In this document: positions 1 to 9,160 of the stretch, one piece after another
Position numbering within the stretch: position 1 is the stretch's first letter
How the letters are laid out: each line of letters opens with the position of its first letter
Assembly (NCBI GenBank): GCA_963814985.1
Contig: CAWFFV010000047.1
Span: 7,154-71,153 of the forward strand
Source: CAWFFV01 sp963814985
GTDB lineage: Bacteria > Chloroflexota > Ktedonobacteria > Ktedonobacterales > Ktedonobacteraceae
Length of the DNA: 64,000 nt
Direction: 5' to 3'
Notes under the pieces: model-generated
Seen by the model: only the letters and a program-made list of their open reading frames with translations
Databases searched by the model: none
What the model was told of the DNA's origin: nothing
Position numbers and translations under genes: made by a program

Positions 1-2
1 GC

Positions 3-445
3 ATGGATATCGTCAAGATCCACCAGGAGTTGCAGCGTGGGCGACGCATTCCGTCTGCCATGATGTTGCCATTTGACTCCGAGCCAGACTCTACAGAGCA
101 GCCAGAGCCTTTGGAGGATGGGCTGGCAACATCGACATTCCTCGGTGAACGTCACAGCGTATCGACCTGGCAGGAAAAGCAGGAGGTTGCCCAGATCTCT
201 CTCTTGAATACCAGAATGGACCTCAGCCAAGCGCAGGCCCTCTGCAAGCAGATACGCCAGGAAGTAGAGGAGTTCTCAAGCAAATGCGCAAGATTGGGCA
301 GGAGTTTGAGTTCTGGGCAGATATCTATTCTGGAGATCAGGATGGCGAGTTCCTTGTGGTAACGAGCTGGGATGGAAATGAGGAGGAGTGGGCGAACGCG
401 GCAACATGGAATCGCTATTTCGCAGAAGTGAAAAAGTGCTACTAG
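3..445 (+). pseudogene. Partial unknown protein ahead of the DnaC-like gene
   Basis: The reading frame from the window edge is open to position 362, but the coding signal moves to another frame near position 285. The second frame starts MRKIGQEFEFW, is rich in Asp, Glu and Trp, and ends at TAG 443-445, just before the DnaC-like gene. The simplest reading is one gene with a single frameshift and a 5' end possibly outside the window. I do not recognise the family. Genes directly upstream of DnaC-like loaders are often replication-initiation proteins, but nothing here proves that. Confidence 0.45.
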
Positions 446-456
446 TGAGGTAACCT

Positions 457-1515
457 ATGGGTGATTTTGAGAGCTTAGGCGATATCATGCGAGGTTCCGG
501 CAAAAAAAGGTATGAGAAGACGGTTCATGGCCGCATTGTTGAAGGAGGCGTGTTCCCTGCTTCCTCACTTCAACGACACCAGCCTGATATGCCAAGTAAT
601 GAACAGTTGGGGAAGCCTGGAGATGCGGTGATACAGCCTTTTTCCCGGCGCTCACATGTGCCGGGGGATGTGCAGGCCAGTCTGTGTTCCTCCCCATCAC
701 CGGGCGGTTTGTCTTCCAGTAGTGTATGCCCAATATGCAAGGGAGCTGGACTGTTGCGAAGGGATGTCCCTTATGGGCATCCAGATTTTGGAAAAACGGT
801 TGCCTGTGTGTGCAAGGAGCGAGAACTCCATCTGAGGCGGCAGCAGAAGATGATCGCTCTGTCTGAACGGTTTGGTTTCCAGCAGGGGAAAGTGCTCTCA
901 AACTTTCGATGCCAACTGAGGGGGGTACAGGAGGCTGTTCAGGAGGCCAAGGGCATGATCGAACGTCTCGAAGCATGGGCGGCCCAGAGAAATATTGCGC
1001 AACAGACGAAAGATGTGGCTCCACCTCCACAAGAGTGGTTAGTGTTCCGGGGACCCGTAGGAATTGGCAAGACGCATTTGGCGATGGCCATTACGCATGC
1101 CTGTATTGATGCAGGGATCGTCGCGCTTTTCGCGACCGTGCCGGATCTGCTTGATCACTTGAGAGCAACATACGAGCCGACAGCCAGGGCAGTGTACGAT
1201 GATATGTTCACACAACTCAGGGATGCGGAAGTACTGGTGCTCGATGATCTGGGAACGCAGCGTAGCTCCCCGTGGGCCGACGAAAAAATCTTTCAGTTAA
1301 TCAACCACAGATATAATTTTGGCTGGCCTACCGTGATTACCCTCAATAAGAAAGCATGGACTTACCTTGATGAACGTATCAGTTCTCGCCTCCAGGATGC
1401 AGGCCTCGTCCTTCTTGTAGACATGGAGGATGCGCAGGATTATCGCCTGCGTCAGGGGAAAAATGCTGCCCGGCGTACTCTGAGTCCGGAAAGTTCGGTG
1501 AACAGCGAGCGGTAA
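457..1515 (+). CDS. DnaC/IstB-like ATPase, probable helicase loader
   Basis: A 352-residue AAA+ ATPase. Residues about 91-121 hold a four-cysteine cluster (CPIC then CVCK) typical of DnaC/DnaI-type loaders. The Walker A loop GPVGIGKT is near residue 199 and the Walker B segment VLVLDDLG near residue 260, followed by a sensor-1-like region (TVITLNKK) and an arginine-rich end. Family members load the replicative helicase DnaB onto DNA; the IstB branch assists IS21 transposition. No IS21 transposase lies next to it and the zinc cluster is present, so a phage or chromosomal loader role is favoured. It starts 11 bp after the preceding gene fragment and is followed at once by a 56-aa ORF. Confidence 0.8.
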   Translation: MGDFESLGDIMRGSGKKRYEKTVHGRIVEGGVFPASSLQRHQPDMPSNEQLGKPGDAVIQPFSRRSHVPGDVQASLCSSPSPGGLSSSSVCPICKGAGLLRRDVPYGHPDFGKTVACVCKERELHLRRQQKMIALSERFGFQQGKVLSNFRCQLRGVQEAVQEAKGMIERLEAWAAQRNIAQQTKDVAPPPQEWLVFRGPVGIGKTHLAMAITHACIDAGIVALFATVPDLLDHLRATYEPTARAVYDDMFTQLRDAEVLVLDDLGTQRSSPWADEKIFQLINHRYNFGWPTVITLNKKAWTYLDERISSRLQDAGLVLLVDMEDAQDYRLRQGKNAARRTLSPESSVNSER

Positions 1516-1516
1516 C

Positions 1517-1687
1517 ATGGGAACAAAGGCTTCTATGCCTATCACAGAACACCAGGGCCTTCCCTTGTGGAACAGTCAACTGACGGAACCTGGAAATAAA
1601 AACATACCGGTGAGCCAGATTAGCCACGCCGAGGATCAGATTTTCTTTGATGGGCAACTGTATCACTCTCGTGGAGCTCCAGCCTGA
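1517..1687 (+). CDS. Small 56-aa protein of unknown function
   Basis: An ATG one base after the stop of the DnaC-like gene opens a 56-codon frame ending at TGA 1685-1687. The tight spacing suggests translational coupling with the loader gene. The peptide is hydrophilic, has no membrane segment and ends in DGQLYHSRGAPA. I do not recognise it. Confidence 0.45.
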   Translation: MGTKASMPITEHQGLPLWNSQLTEPGNKNIPVSQISHAEDQIFFDGQLYHSRGAPA

Positions 1688-1901
1688 ATGATCCCTTCCT
1701 CCTGCCTCCATTGCAGGTGATTTGCATCCTCGCGACCAATCCTGGTTGCCAAACTGTTTACTACCTCCCTTATCCAGTAATAAAGAGCCGTGGTGCATGT
1801 ACAAAAAGAAATTGTCAGACATGAGAAGTAGTCTTCTGTCCCTTGTTGCATAATCACTCTGTCTTCCAGCAGTTCACGCTATTCGCAAAAAGAGGTGGCT
1901 A

Positions 1902-2445
1902 TTTAAGCGCAAGTCGAACGGGTTTCGGGACGCTACACAGATGGGTATCATTCGCTGGAAGATCTACGAACAGGCCAAAGCTCTGTTTCCAGCGGTACAT
2001 CTGACCTATGGCTATTCACGAAACACACGCTCATTGAGCATGAGCTAGAGAAATCGCACCAGACCAATGCTCGCTGTATTAGTGGGTATCCCCTGGCTCA
2101 ATCTGATGGACCCTCGATCTGTTCAAGTGGGTAAGGCGAAACAATAGGCAGTTACACAAAGCGACCATCCGAAAGGGAAGTCGACAACAAAGAAATACCA
2201 CGCCAAAGTATGTACATGGGTTTCGTCTCTTCGACTGCGTGAGGTATCAGGACCAGATCGGTTTTGTCTTCGGAAGAAGAAGTACAGGCTACTTCGATCT
2301 GCGCCGTCTGGATGGCATAAATCCATGCGAGCGCTAGTCATAAACAGTTAAAAGTTGTCCAGTTAGCCACGGCTTGCTTAGTCGAAAGGAGGGCGGCGCT
2401 TCCTCCCACAGCCTGAAGGCATGTGGGTCTCCGCGTTGCATTTTG
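1902..2445 (+). mobile_element. 5'-truncated copy of the IscB element (C-terminal part plus right end)
   Basis: This stretch closely matches the 3' part of the complete IscB element that lies on the minus strand at 24.3-25.8 kb. It encodes a frameshifted piece of the IscB C-terminus (ATQMGIIRWKIYEQAKALF, then GFRL and FGRRSTGYFDLR equivalents). It then carries the same right end with the stem CCCACA-GCCTGAAGGC-A-TGTGGG. The RuvC-I, bridge-helix and most HNH coding parts and the omega-RNA region are absent, so it cannot make a working nuclease. The near identity to the second copy points to recent duplication. Confidence 0.75.
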
Positions 2446-2705
2446 ATGAATAAACACATCGACGGCAAACGCCTGAACAGCAGATAAAACAGGCGGGATA
2501 TACGCTAGGCGAATTTTGCCAGGAACTGGGGATCGCTAAGACAACCTTTTATGACTACCGGACTGGCCGACCCATTCCACATAAGCTTCGCCAGCGCATT
2601 GAAGAACTATTGCAGTGCTCTTTTCAGGAATTTCTGAGTTCTGATCAGGAAAACAAACTCATTATGCTCCCCCTCGAAGCACAACGGCGTTCCGGTCAGC
2701 GATAA
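2446..2705 (+). pseudogene. Small XRE/Cro-like helix-turn-helix protein, frameshifted near its start
   Basis: An ATG lies exactly at the right boundary of the truncated IscB copy (TTTTGATGAATAAA). The first codons read MNKHIDGKRL. The frame then shifts into one reading QAGYTLGEFCQELGIAKTTF, a helix-turn-helix of the XRE or DNA-binding transposon-regulator type, and ends at TAA 2703-2705. The protein would be about 85 residues. The boundary with the IscB right end falls at or next to the start codon, so the mobile element may have replaced the native promoter and ribosome site. Confidence 0.5.
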
Positions 2706-3074
2706 CTTGAATGGGTATTTCCCGAAGCCATTGACAAGTCTTTCTCCCCCGCCGCAACTCTTCTTCGTCGCTTTTCTCAATGTGAACGTTGCGTGACCCT
2801 TTTTGTGAACGTTTCATGAACAAATTTTCTCATCTTCAGCGCAACCACACTGTATACTCTGAGTGATGCAGGATACACGCATGGTTTCAAGTATATTCTG
2901 TATCACGTTTTACCTGATTTTGACAAGATGGGCTTTAGCCCGGCGCAAGCCACGCGGTTTGAACCCGTGGTGAGCCGTGCTCTGGCTTTAGCCGATAAGC
3001 TGATTGAAAGTATGTTCTAACTATGCTATACTCGGAGTACCGGAGCAGCACCTGGAGCAGGGAGAAAAGAGACG
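2706..3074. other. Intergenic stretch with a direct repeat and an IS605-type hairpin
   Basis: No convincing gene. Two copies of TGTGAACGTT stand at 2781-2790 and 2804-2813, 23 bp apart, downstream of the HTH gene; they could be operator half-sites. The palindrome GGGCTTTAGCCC at 2930-2941 recurs exactly at 4673-4684, bracketing the first tnpB pseudogene, so these may be remnants of the element's ends. Confidence 0.45.
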
Positions 3075-4613
3075 ATGGCAAAGGCCACGAAAACGATCCG
3101 GCAGAGTTTGAACTATCCGCCGCAGTATGCTGACTACTTCGCGGCAAACCAGGCCCTCTTCAATCGTGTCGTGGCCTTCTATTTTGAGGTCATCCAGGCG
3201 CACGAAGGCATGCTTGCTCTCACCAACAAAGAGGCCCTCACGGCCCTGGAGAAGCTCACGCATGCAACGGAGACAAACCCCCACCCGATCATGCCGCTCA
3301 CCGATCTCGCGCCGAGATATCCCGGCTATGTTCCGACGTGCTGCCATCAATGCCGCGCTCGGCTCGGCCCGCTCCTTCTTCTCCTCTCTCAAACAATGGC
3401 GAGCACGTAAGGAGAAACACGAAGCCAACCAGACGCAGAAGGGACAAGAAGCGGCCATTCAGGGGCGCCCACCAGTCCCGCCCCGCTCTTGGAACAAGTC
3501 GGTTCCCTTCTACGCGGGCCATGTGGAGAGAGCGATGTGCTCATTCCATCCTGCTCAAGGTCTGGACTGGCTCGTGCTGGTCCTGGCTCAAAGTACACAC
3601 GCTTCGGTCGCGATCTCCCCGATGGTGTTCAGATGGGCAGTCCTGCACTGGTTCGCAGGGGAGATCGCTGGTGGTTGCATACCCCCATCGAAAAGACATT
3701 CGCAAGCCCCCGCAAAAGTCGGAGAGCAACTCACCGCCACCGAGACACGTATCTGTGCGGTCGATCTCAATCTCGACCAGCACTTAGCTGTGTGCAGCGT
3801 CCAGACCGTTGACGGCACCATCCTGGCCACTTCCTTCATCGGGGATGGCACAGCGGTATCGGGCTGTAGGAAGAAACAGCTTGGACGTATTGCACGCAAC
3901 CGATCACAGACTGGCATCATCGCCGAGAACGAACAGGACAATGCCGACCTCTGGGCGCAAAATCAGGCACGTGGATGAACAGATCGCGCACCTGGTGAGC
4001 GCCGCATTGTCCAGTTCGCCAGCGAGCACAGGGCGAGTATTCTCGTCTTCGAGCATCTGGGCAACCTCGACCAGAGAAGGGCAGGTATTCGCGTCGGGGC
4101 AATACGAAACGGGCCTACTGGATGAAAGGGCGCATTTTCCGCTACTGCAAAGTACAAGGCGTGGAATGCAGGCGGTATCATCACGAGCCCGTGTGAATCC
4201 GCGCAATACGAGCCGGGAATGCCATCGCTGCCATGCGCCTGGTCGTGCGCTACAACCAGGGACACCCCGATGGAGGGCTATACTCCCGGCGCTCGCTCTC
4301 TGCTTCTGCCCACAGTGCCAGATGCGCGGACCACGCCGACCGCAATGCCAGCCTCACGATCGGACAGCGCTTGATCGAGCGCTACTCAAGAATCTTTGAA
4401 GGAAAAGCCTCATGCTCTGGTGCGACGTGCGAAGAGGGAGCCGAAAGGCTCAGGTGTTGGGATCTCCCAGGATGCCAAACGCAAGATGGGACCATCTATC
4501 GCTGCAGGCAAGGCATGGAGATCATGCCAACGGGCATGGCACCGCCCGGAGAGGAAGGCGCCGGATGGGCGCGCCCCCTCAGATATTGCGTCCCAACTAC
4601 GGATTCACTTTGA
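3075..4613 (+). pseudogene. tnpB-like RNA-guided nuclease, heavily frameshifted (copy 1)
   Basis: A GGGAG-type ribosome site precedes ATG 3075. The N-terminal part (NYPPQYADYFAANQALFNR) and the downstream RuvC-like block (CAVDLNLDQHLAVCSV) are typical of TnpB of IS200/IS605-family elements. The C-terminal zinc ribbon is recognisable as SRECHRCHA plus FCPQCQ, but it is spread over different frames. At least five frame changes are needed to read through, so no functional protein is expected. The identical 12-base palindromes at 2930 and 4673 may mark the element's borders. No tnpA was seen. Confidence 0.7.
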
Positions 4614-4768
4614 GTAGTGGCTACGCCACATCTCTCAGGAATACCGACTACGGCACAGTGTCAGAAGCTGCTGGGCTTTAGCCCATGCGGAGTGTCACAC
4701 GCCCAGATTGCGGTGGCCTGGAGAGGTCGCTGTGGATTCGGAAACATTTATGGAAAGGAGGTGAACAC

Positions 4769-4900
4769 ATGGTTTTCCGAAATGCGTCGTCTCTTTGCTG
4801 CTTGCAACCCCGTCACAGCTCAATCTCCATAGCGATTGGCGTTGCTGCTGGTGAAGGCGGGTGGGATCTCGAAGATGCCAATCACTACCGCAAGAAGTAG
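4769..4900 (+). CDS. Candidate lasso-peptide precursor (43 aa)
   Basis: A very strong ribosome site (AAAGGAGGTGAACAC) precedes ATG 4769. The 43-residue product ends in GEGGWDLEDANHYRKK. If cleavage falls before the first Gly of that string, Glu8 or Asp9 could close the ring to Gly1, as in known lasso peptides. The gene is followed by an intrinsic terminator and then by the cyclase gene, the usual A-term-C-B1-B2-D order. Against this, the leader lacks a clear YxxP motif and has Ala rather than Thr at the penultimate leader position. The gene is well supported as a small ORF; its role is inferred from position. Confidence 0.5.
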   Translation: MVFRNASSLCCLQPRHSSISIAIGVAAGEGGWDLEDANHYRKK

Positions 4901-4918
4901 GTTCCTGTCATAGCAATT

Positions 4919-4961
4919 GCCCGTAGGAAGCACCGAGCAAGATAGTTCCTATGGGCTTTTT
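4919..4961 (+). terminator. Intrinsic terminator/attenuator after the small precursor gene
   Basis: An 11-bp stem (GCCCGTAGGAA paired with TTCCTATGGGC, one G-T pair) is followed directly by TTTTT. It lies between the 43-aa gene and the cyclase gene. Partial termination at this point, giving excess precursor mRNA, is common in lasso-peptide operons. Confidence 0.7.
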
Positions 4962-4999
4962 GCTGTTCCGTGCTCTATCTCACACAAAGGAGACTTCAC

Positions 5000-6905
5000 G
5001 TGAGGTTCAAGTTTAATTATCGCTATACAGGATTTTATGGTCAGATGTATGAAACGTCAGGCCCCTGGCACTACCGTCTGTTGGAAACTTGGCGCTCCAG
5101 GGGCACCATTTTTGAGGAAAAACGGAGCCATCCAATGGTTCCATCCTCACATGAGCGGAGAGTAGAACCGCTTCCGCAAACGCCAGAAGGGCAAATCTTC
5201 CTTGCCGGTCTCGTCTGGTCACAGGAAAACGCGGTAGAAAACATTGCCAATACGCTTATTGCTAGCATTATGAGCGGGAAATACGACGGATCTCGCTACT
5301 ACCAGTGAGAATGCGGCAGGTTGCTTCATCAGGCATGACGGAACCGTCTATCTCTGGGTCGGCTGTGCATCAAATGACCACGTATTCTATCGAGCGGACA
5401 GCAGACAATTCTCCTGGTCTACAAATCCTCTTGATTTGGTTTCCTCTGAGGATGACTTAAATACCTGAAATCTGACGCAGATGTTGCCATGGAGACGACG
5501 CCTTCATCTACAATAAGGAGAAGGTGCGACGAGTCAAACAAGGACATCTTGTCAGGATCCAGGTCTGATAAGTCGAGGAAGCGTGATAGTACACGATGTT
5601 GCGTTCGACCGCTTTCTCCCCGACTCTTGTCTGTCATCCGGGACACTGACATTGGAGAGCGCATCCGATTCACGCGTGAGGCACTACGCAAATGCATGTA
5701 CGCCCCCTTGTGGTGCGGGGAACCAGTGGGCATAATGCTCGAGTGGCGGATCGGGTTCTGCCGCGCTCCTTGAGGCAATGAAGCAGGTAGGCGTCAACGT
5801 GATCGCCTACCATATCGAGTCTCAGGAACCTACCGGCTCCGAATATCGATTTGCGCGTATGGCTTGCGATGCCTTAAACGTTCCACTGGTGCGTATTCCC
5901 ATGAGCAGCGGCCCGGATTACCTCTCCGCAGCCTGGCAGTTTCCCCATCCTGACGGCCATCCCTCGGGCGAGATGGTTCGAACAAATAGCCCACAAGAGT
6001 CAGACAAGATGGCGTCACGCTGGCTGGTGACTGGAGCGGGAGATGACCACGCCTTCGGGCCAGAAATGGAGTACGGGGTCTCTCCGATTCTCTCCGCCAG
6101 GATACCCTGGCGAAAAAAGAGAAAGATGTTAGTGGACTGCTCTCGACTGACTGGAACATCATTGACATCTTGAGAAGCGCTGTGGCCGTGGCCGCCGGAG
6201 ACTCGATTGGTCTTACCTATTGGCTGGTCCGAACAGGAAGATCGTCAGATGAGGAGAGCGGACTTCTTGACCCAGCTTCCTCCAGATTCCCGCAGGGAGA
6301 TAGATGCTGCTCTATTGCATTCACCCTGCTTCACTCCCCAGGGACTCGCCATGGAACTGACCATGTTACAGCCGCAAGGCATTCGACTGTATTATCCCTA
6401 CTATCACCGTGAGGTCCAGGCACTCTCTCTTGCTCTCCAGGATGCTTATAGACTCATGCCGGCAGCAAGCCTTCCTCCTCACATCGCCGCTCTTGTCCCG
6501 AACTTGGCAAGAGTCGTTGACAAACCGGTTCTGAGACTGGCTTGCGGAGCCACACACCTGCCCCAAGAGGTCGTGTGGCGTACCTGGGGTGTCTGCACAC
6601 AAGCACCTATCCAGGAGTTTTGTCTGAATCACTCCCAGTTGCTCCAAGATATCCTCGCAAACGACTTGTGCTTAGCCCGGATGAAGATCCTTGATCCCTC
6701 TTGCTTGGAGCAAGTTCTGGCGAGTCGCACGGCTATTCGCAACAACTACACGTCCCTGGTGGCAAGCGCCCTGGTCGAAATCTTTCTCAAGAAGGCGTTC
6801 CGCGATCAGTGTGAGAGAGGAGGCCCACTATGGAAGAAGGAACATCTACCAGAGTCGCCTACTCGTCTGGTGACTACGATTACGATGGGTGTGGATACCT
6901 TTTAG
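5000..6905 (+). pseudogene. Asparagine-synthetase-like lasso cyclase, frameshifted
   Basis: The start is GTG 5000, preceded by AAAGGAG. The N-terminal glutaminase-like fold is visible in pieces (FIRHDGTVYLWVG, then KVRRVKQGHLVRIQV). The ATP-pyrophosphatase P-loop follows as SGGSGSAALLEA near 5740-5780. The C-terminal helices run from about 6207 (YYPYYHREVQALSL) to 6905. In lasso biosynthesis this enzyme adenylates the ring Asp/Glu side chain and closes the macrolactam. About six frame changes are required, and the usual SGGxDS aspartate reads as Gly, so the gene is almost surely dead if the sequence is correct. It is followed, with overlap, by the RRE gene. Confidence 0.72.
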
Positions 6906-7110
6906 ACATCAGACGTGGTATGCTGAAAGAGCTGAACGAGCACTATAACTGCACTTCTAAGCGCTGTACTGCGTAGCACATCGCGGGCGGAGGCAATCCG
7001 TTTCCTCTCTTTGCCGATTAGGGACGAGGCGCCCGGAGGCGGAAGTTTCAGTTTTGCTGGAGCAACTGGAGAGCCAAGGGTTTGTTGAGCTTATCGGCAG
7101 CCGACCGGAC
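6830..7110 (+). pseudogene. Lasso B1/PqqD-like RRE protein, frameshifted
   Basis: ATG 6830 has the ribosome site AGGAGG and overlaps the end of the cyclase gene. The first 48 residues contain CGYLLDIRRGMLKELNEH, which matches the LLDxxxGxxxxLN core of PqqD-like leader-binding proteins. The expected C-terminal helix (LLEQLESQGFVEL) appears further on in another frame, near 7050. The family binds the leader of the precursor and hands it to the protease. The break after residue 40 means only a fragment would be made. Confidence 0.6.
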
Positions 7111-7288
7111 TTTCGAAGTTCCTCATGTACGAGCAATCTGCAACGAAACAGTCCACTCTTTTCACCCAGTCACACTCAGACAGCGGATAGCGAGTGCAGG
7201 CCATATCGTTTTCGTCTTAAAATGAGCTGCGAAAGGCGGGTGATGGACTCTATAGAGCGTATCGATATATCCATAGCCTCAAACTACA

Positions 7289-7725
7289 ATGAGTATCCTC
7301 TCGACTGAAGATGCACTTTGGACAGTAAAAAGAGAGGAGTACTGGTTTTATCGGATCGTCACTGGTCTGTTTGAGCGTCGGATTGCCCGCTGAACTCGGG
7401 CGAAGTTCCGGGGGAGGATGGGTCTGTATGGTCAGAGCCTTCGCTTTGTGCGCCTATCTGCTGATCATCGGCGTTCCGGGCTCAAATCATCATTGCACGG
7501 CCGAAATACGGTTCCCGAAGCGGCTTCAAGCTCGATGTATGGGTGGAGTTGAACGGGGGAGCCTATCAATGAAGTTCCCAACATTGGGACAGGTATCGTA
7601 TTCTGTCTGCATTTCCGTCATCAAAAGTCCTTTCGGTGGATACCCACTGCCTCCAGACGTGGAGGAAAGAAAGGCACCCGCAGGTGCTAAAATGAAGAAT
7701 ATTGACAAATTTCGGTATATATGAG
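7289..7725 (+). pseudogene. Lasso B2 transglutaminase-like leader peptidase, frameshifted
   Basis: ATG 7289 opens a frame reading MSILSTEDALWTVKREEYWF. Downstream, in changing frames, are FALCAYLLIIGVPG and then DVWVELNGGAYQ followed by HWDRYRILSAFP. These match the C-terminal half of McjB-type cysteine proteases (Cys, then the HAWVExxG histidine block, then RYRxLSxFP). The histidine of HAWVE reads as Asp here, and several frame changes separate the blocks. Leader-peptide cleavage would be its role in an intact cluster. Confidence 0.55.
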
Positions 7726-7745
7726 AAATTTTTGCATGGACAGAA

Positions 7746-8985
7746 CGATAGTAGCACAACTGAATGAACCCTGAGCAGAGAACTTCTTGGATCGAACGAT
7801 GCAAGAGCATACGGCATGTTTCAATGCTGTAGCTCGTCAAGGGTTCGAGACGGGATGCAGCAATGGAGTCGAGTTGCACAAAGCAACCTATTATCCCTTG
7901 CGTGCTGCTTACCCTGATCTGCCTGCTCAATTGGTGTGCGCCGCTCGCGTCAAGGCTACTGAAGCAGTCAAATCGGCTCTCACCTGGAAAAAGAAACATG
8001 CAGCTCGCTATCCCAAGCTGGTTGAGAAAGCCAAGAAGCAGGGGAGACCAATTCCCAAATTCAAGCCCATTCGCTGTCCACAATCGCCTGCTGCTCCTAT
8101 CCGCTGACATCGACGCCCGTCATATTGGGTCAAATGGAAAGCATGACGTGCTCTCTTGCCACTGTCTCGGGTCGTGTTAAGATGGGCTTTACAGTCCCTC
8201 AGCACGCTAACAAATACATTGGCGGAAAGTCTGCTCTGCGGATCTCTGTTATCATCACGGGCGTCATTATTCCTCCATATCGTTGTGAATATCCCTGCTC
8301 CTGTTGTCGACCCCTGCTCTGATGTGATTGGTGTTGACCTCGGCTTGAATAGGCCAGCCGTGACCAGCAATCGCCAGTTCTTGGGAGATCGTCAGTGGAA
8401 AGAGCAGGAACGCCGCATCTTCCGCCTCCGTCGCAAGCTTCAAGCGAAGGGAACCAAATCTGCTAAAAGGCACCTGAAAAAGCTTTCGGGCAAACTGTTT
8501 CGGCAGAGAAGAGACCATGATCACGCTCCAAGCGCATCGTTCAAAATGCCACCCCTGGCAGTACCATTGTTCTTGGAATCTTGAGCACTATTCGCGAGCG
8601 TGTCGCCGACAAGAAAGGTGAGGGGCAACGCCGTCTGCATTCCTGGTCGTTTGCCCATTCCAGAGCTTTCTGGCATATAAAGCCGAAGCACGCGGTATCG
8701 AGGTCTCAAAGTCGACCCTCGTCACACCTCGCAGATGTGTAACAGGTGCAAACATCAGGCTCGCAATAATTGTCGTTCTCAATTGCTTTTCCTTTGCCGT
8801 GCTCCTGTGGTTACTTCATAATGCCTATTTAAACGGCGCATACAATATTCGAGAGAAGTACGTCTCGACTTTTGCCGACTTCGGTACATCCTTCGTCGGT
8901 GGGGAGCCTGTCAAGTCCCGATTGTCTCAGACCTTCGGGTTTAGGGACAAGCTCATCCCCTTCAGGGGATTGAGTCACTTGACTT
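7746..8985 (+). pseudogene. tnpB-like gene, frameshifted (copy 2), inserted in the lasso block
   Basis: The N-terminal part (DRTMQEHTACFNAVARQGF) and the RuvC-I block (VIGVDLGLNRPAVTS near 8320) identify a TnpB of a different subgroup from copy 1. Later pieces include a short version of the C-terminal LNGAYNIRE RuvC-III region near 8830. The element's right end is marked by the hairpin CTCATCCCC-TTCA-GGGGATTGAG at about 8951-8972. It sits between the B2 and ABC-transporter genes of the lasso cluster and probably interrupted that operon. Several frame changes make it non-functional as written. Confidence 0.7.
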
Positions 8986-9160
8986 AACTGCTATACTTGG
9001 GTCATTGCATGACAGTGACAGACAATTATGCTTCCGAAAAAACACCTTATGCTCTTTTCTGCAGCGGAGAAAAGCCAATAGCTGCTCCACCTCTATTGGC
9101 GTTCCTCTGTGATCTCCGTCTAGTGCATGTCGTAGTGAGGAGGGGATTGATCACAGCTAT

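Noticed and set aside
1663..1857. 64-codon minus-strand frame between the 56-aa gene and the IscB remnant
   Set aside because: No ribosome site, no recognisable motif, and it overlaps the better supported 56-aa plus-strand ORF.
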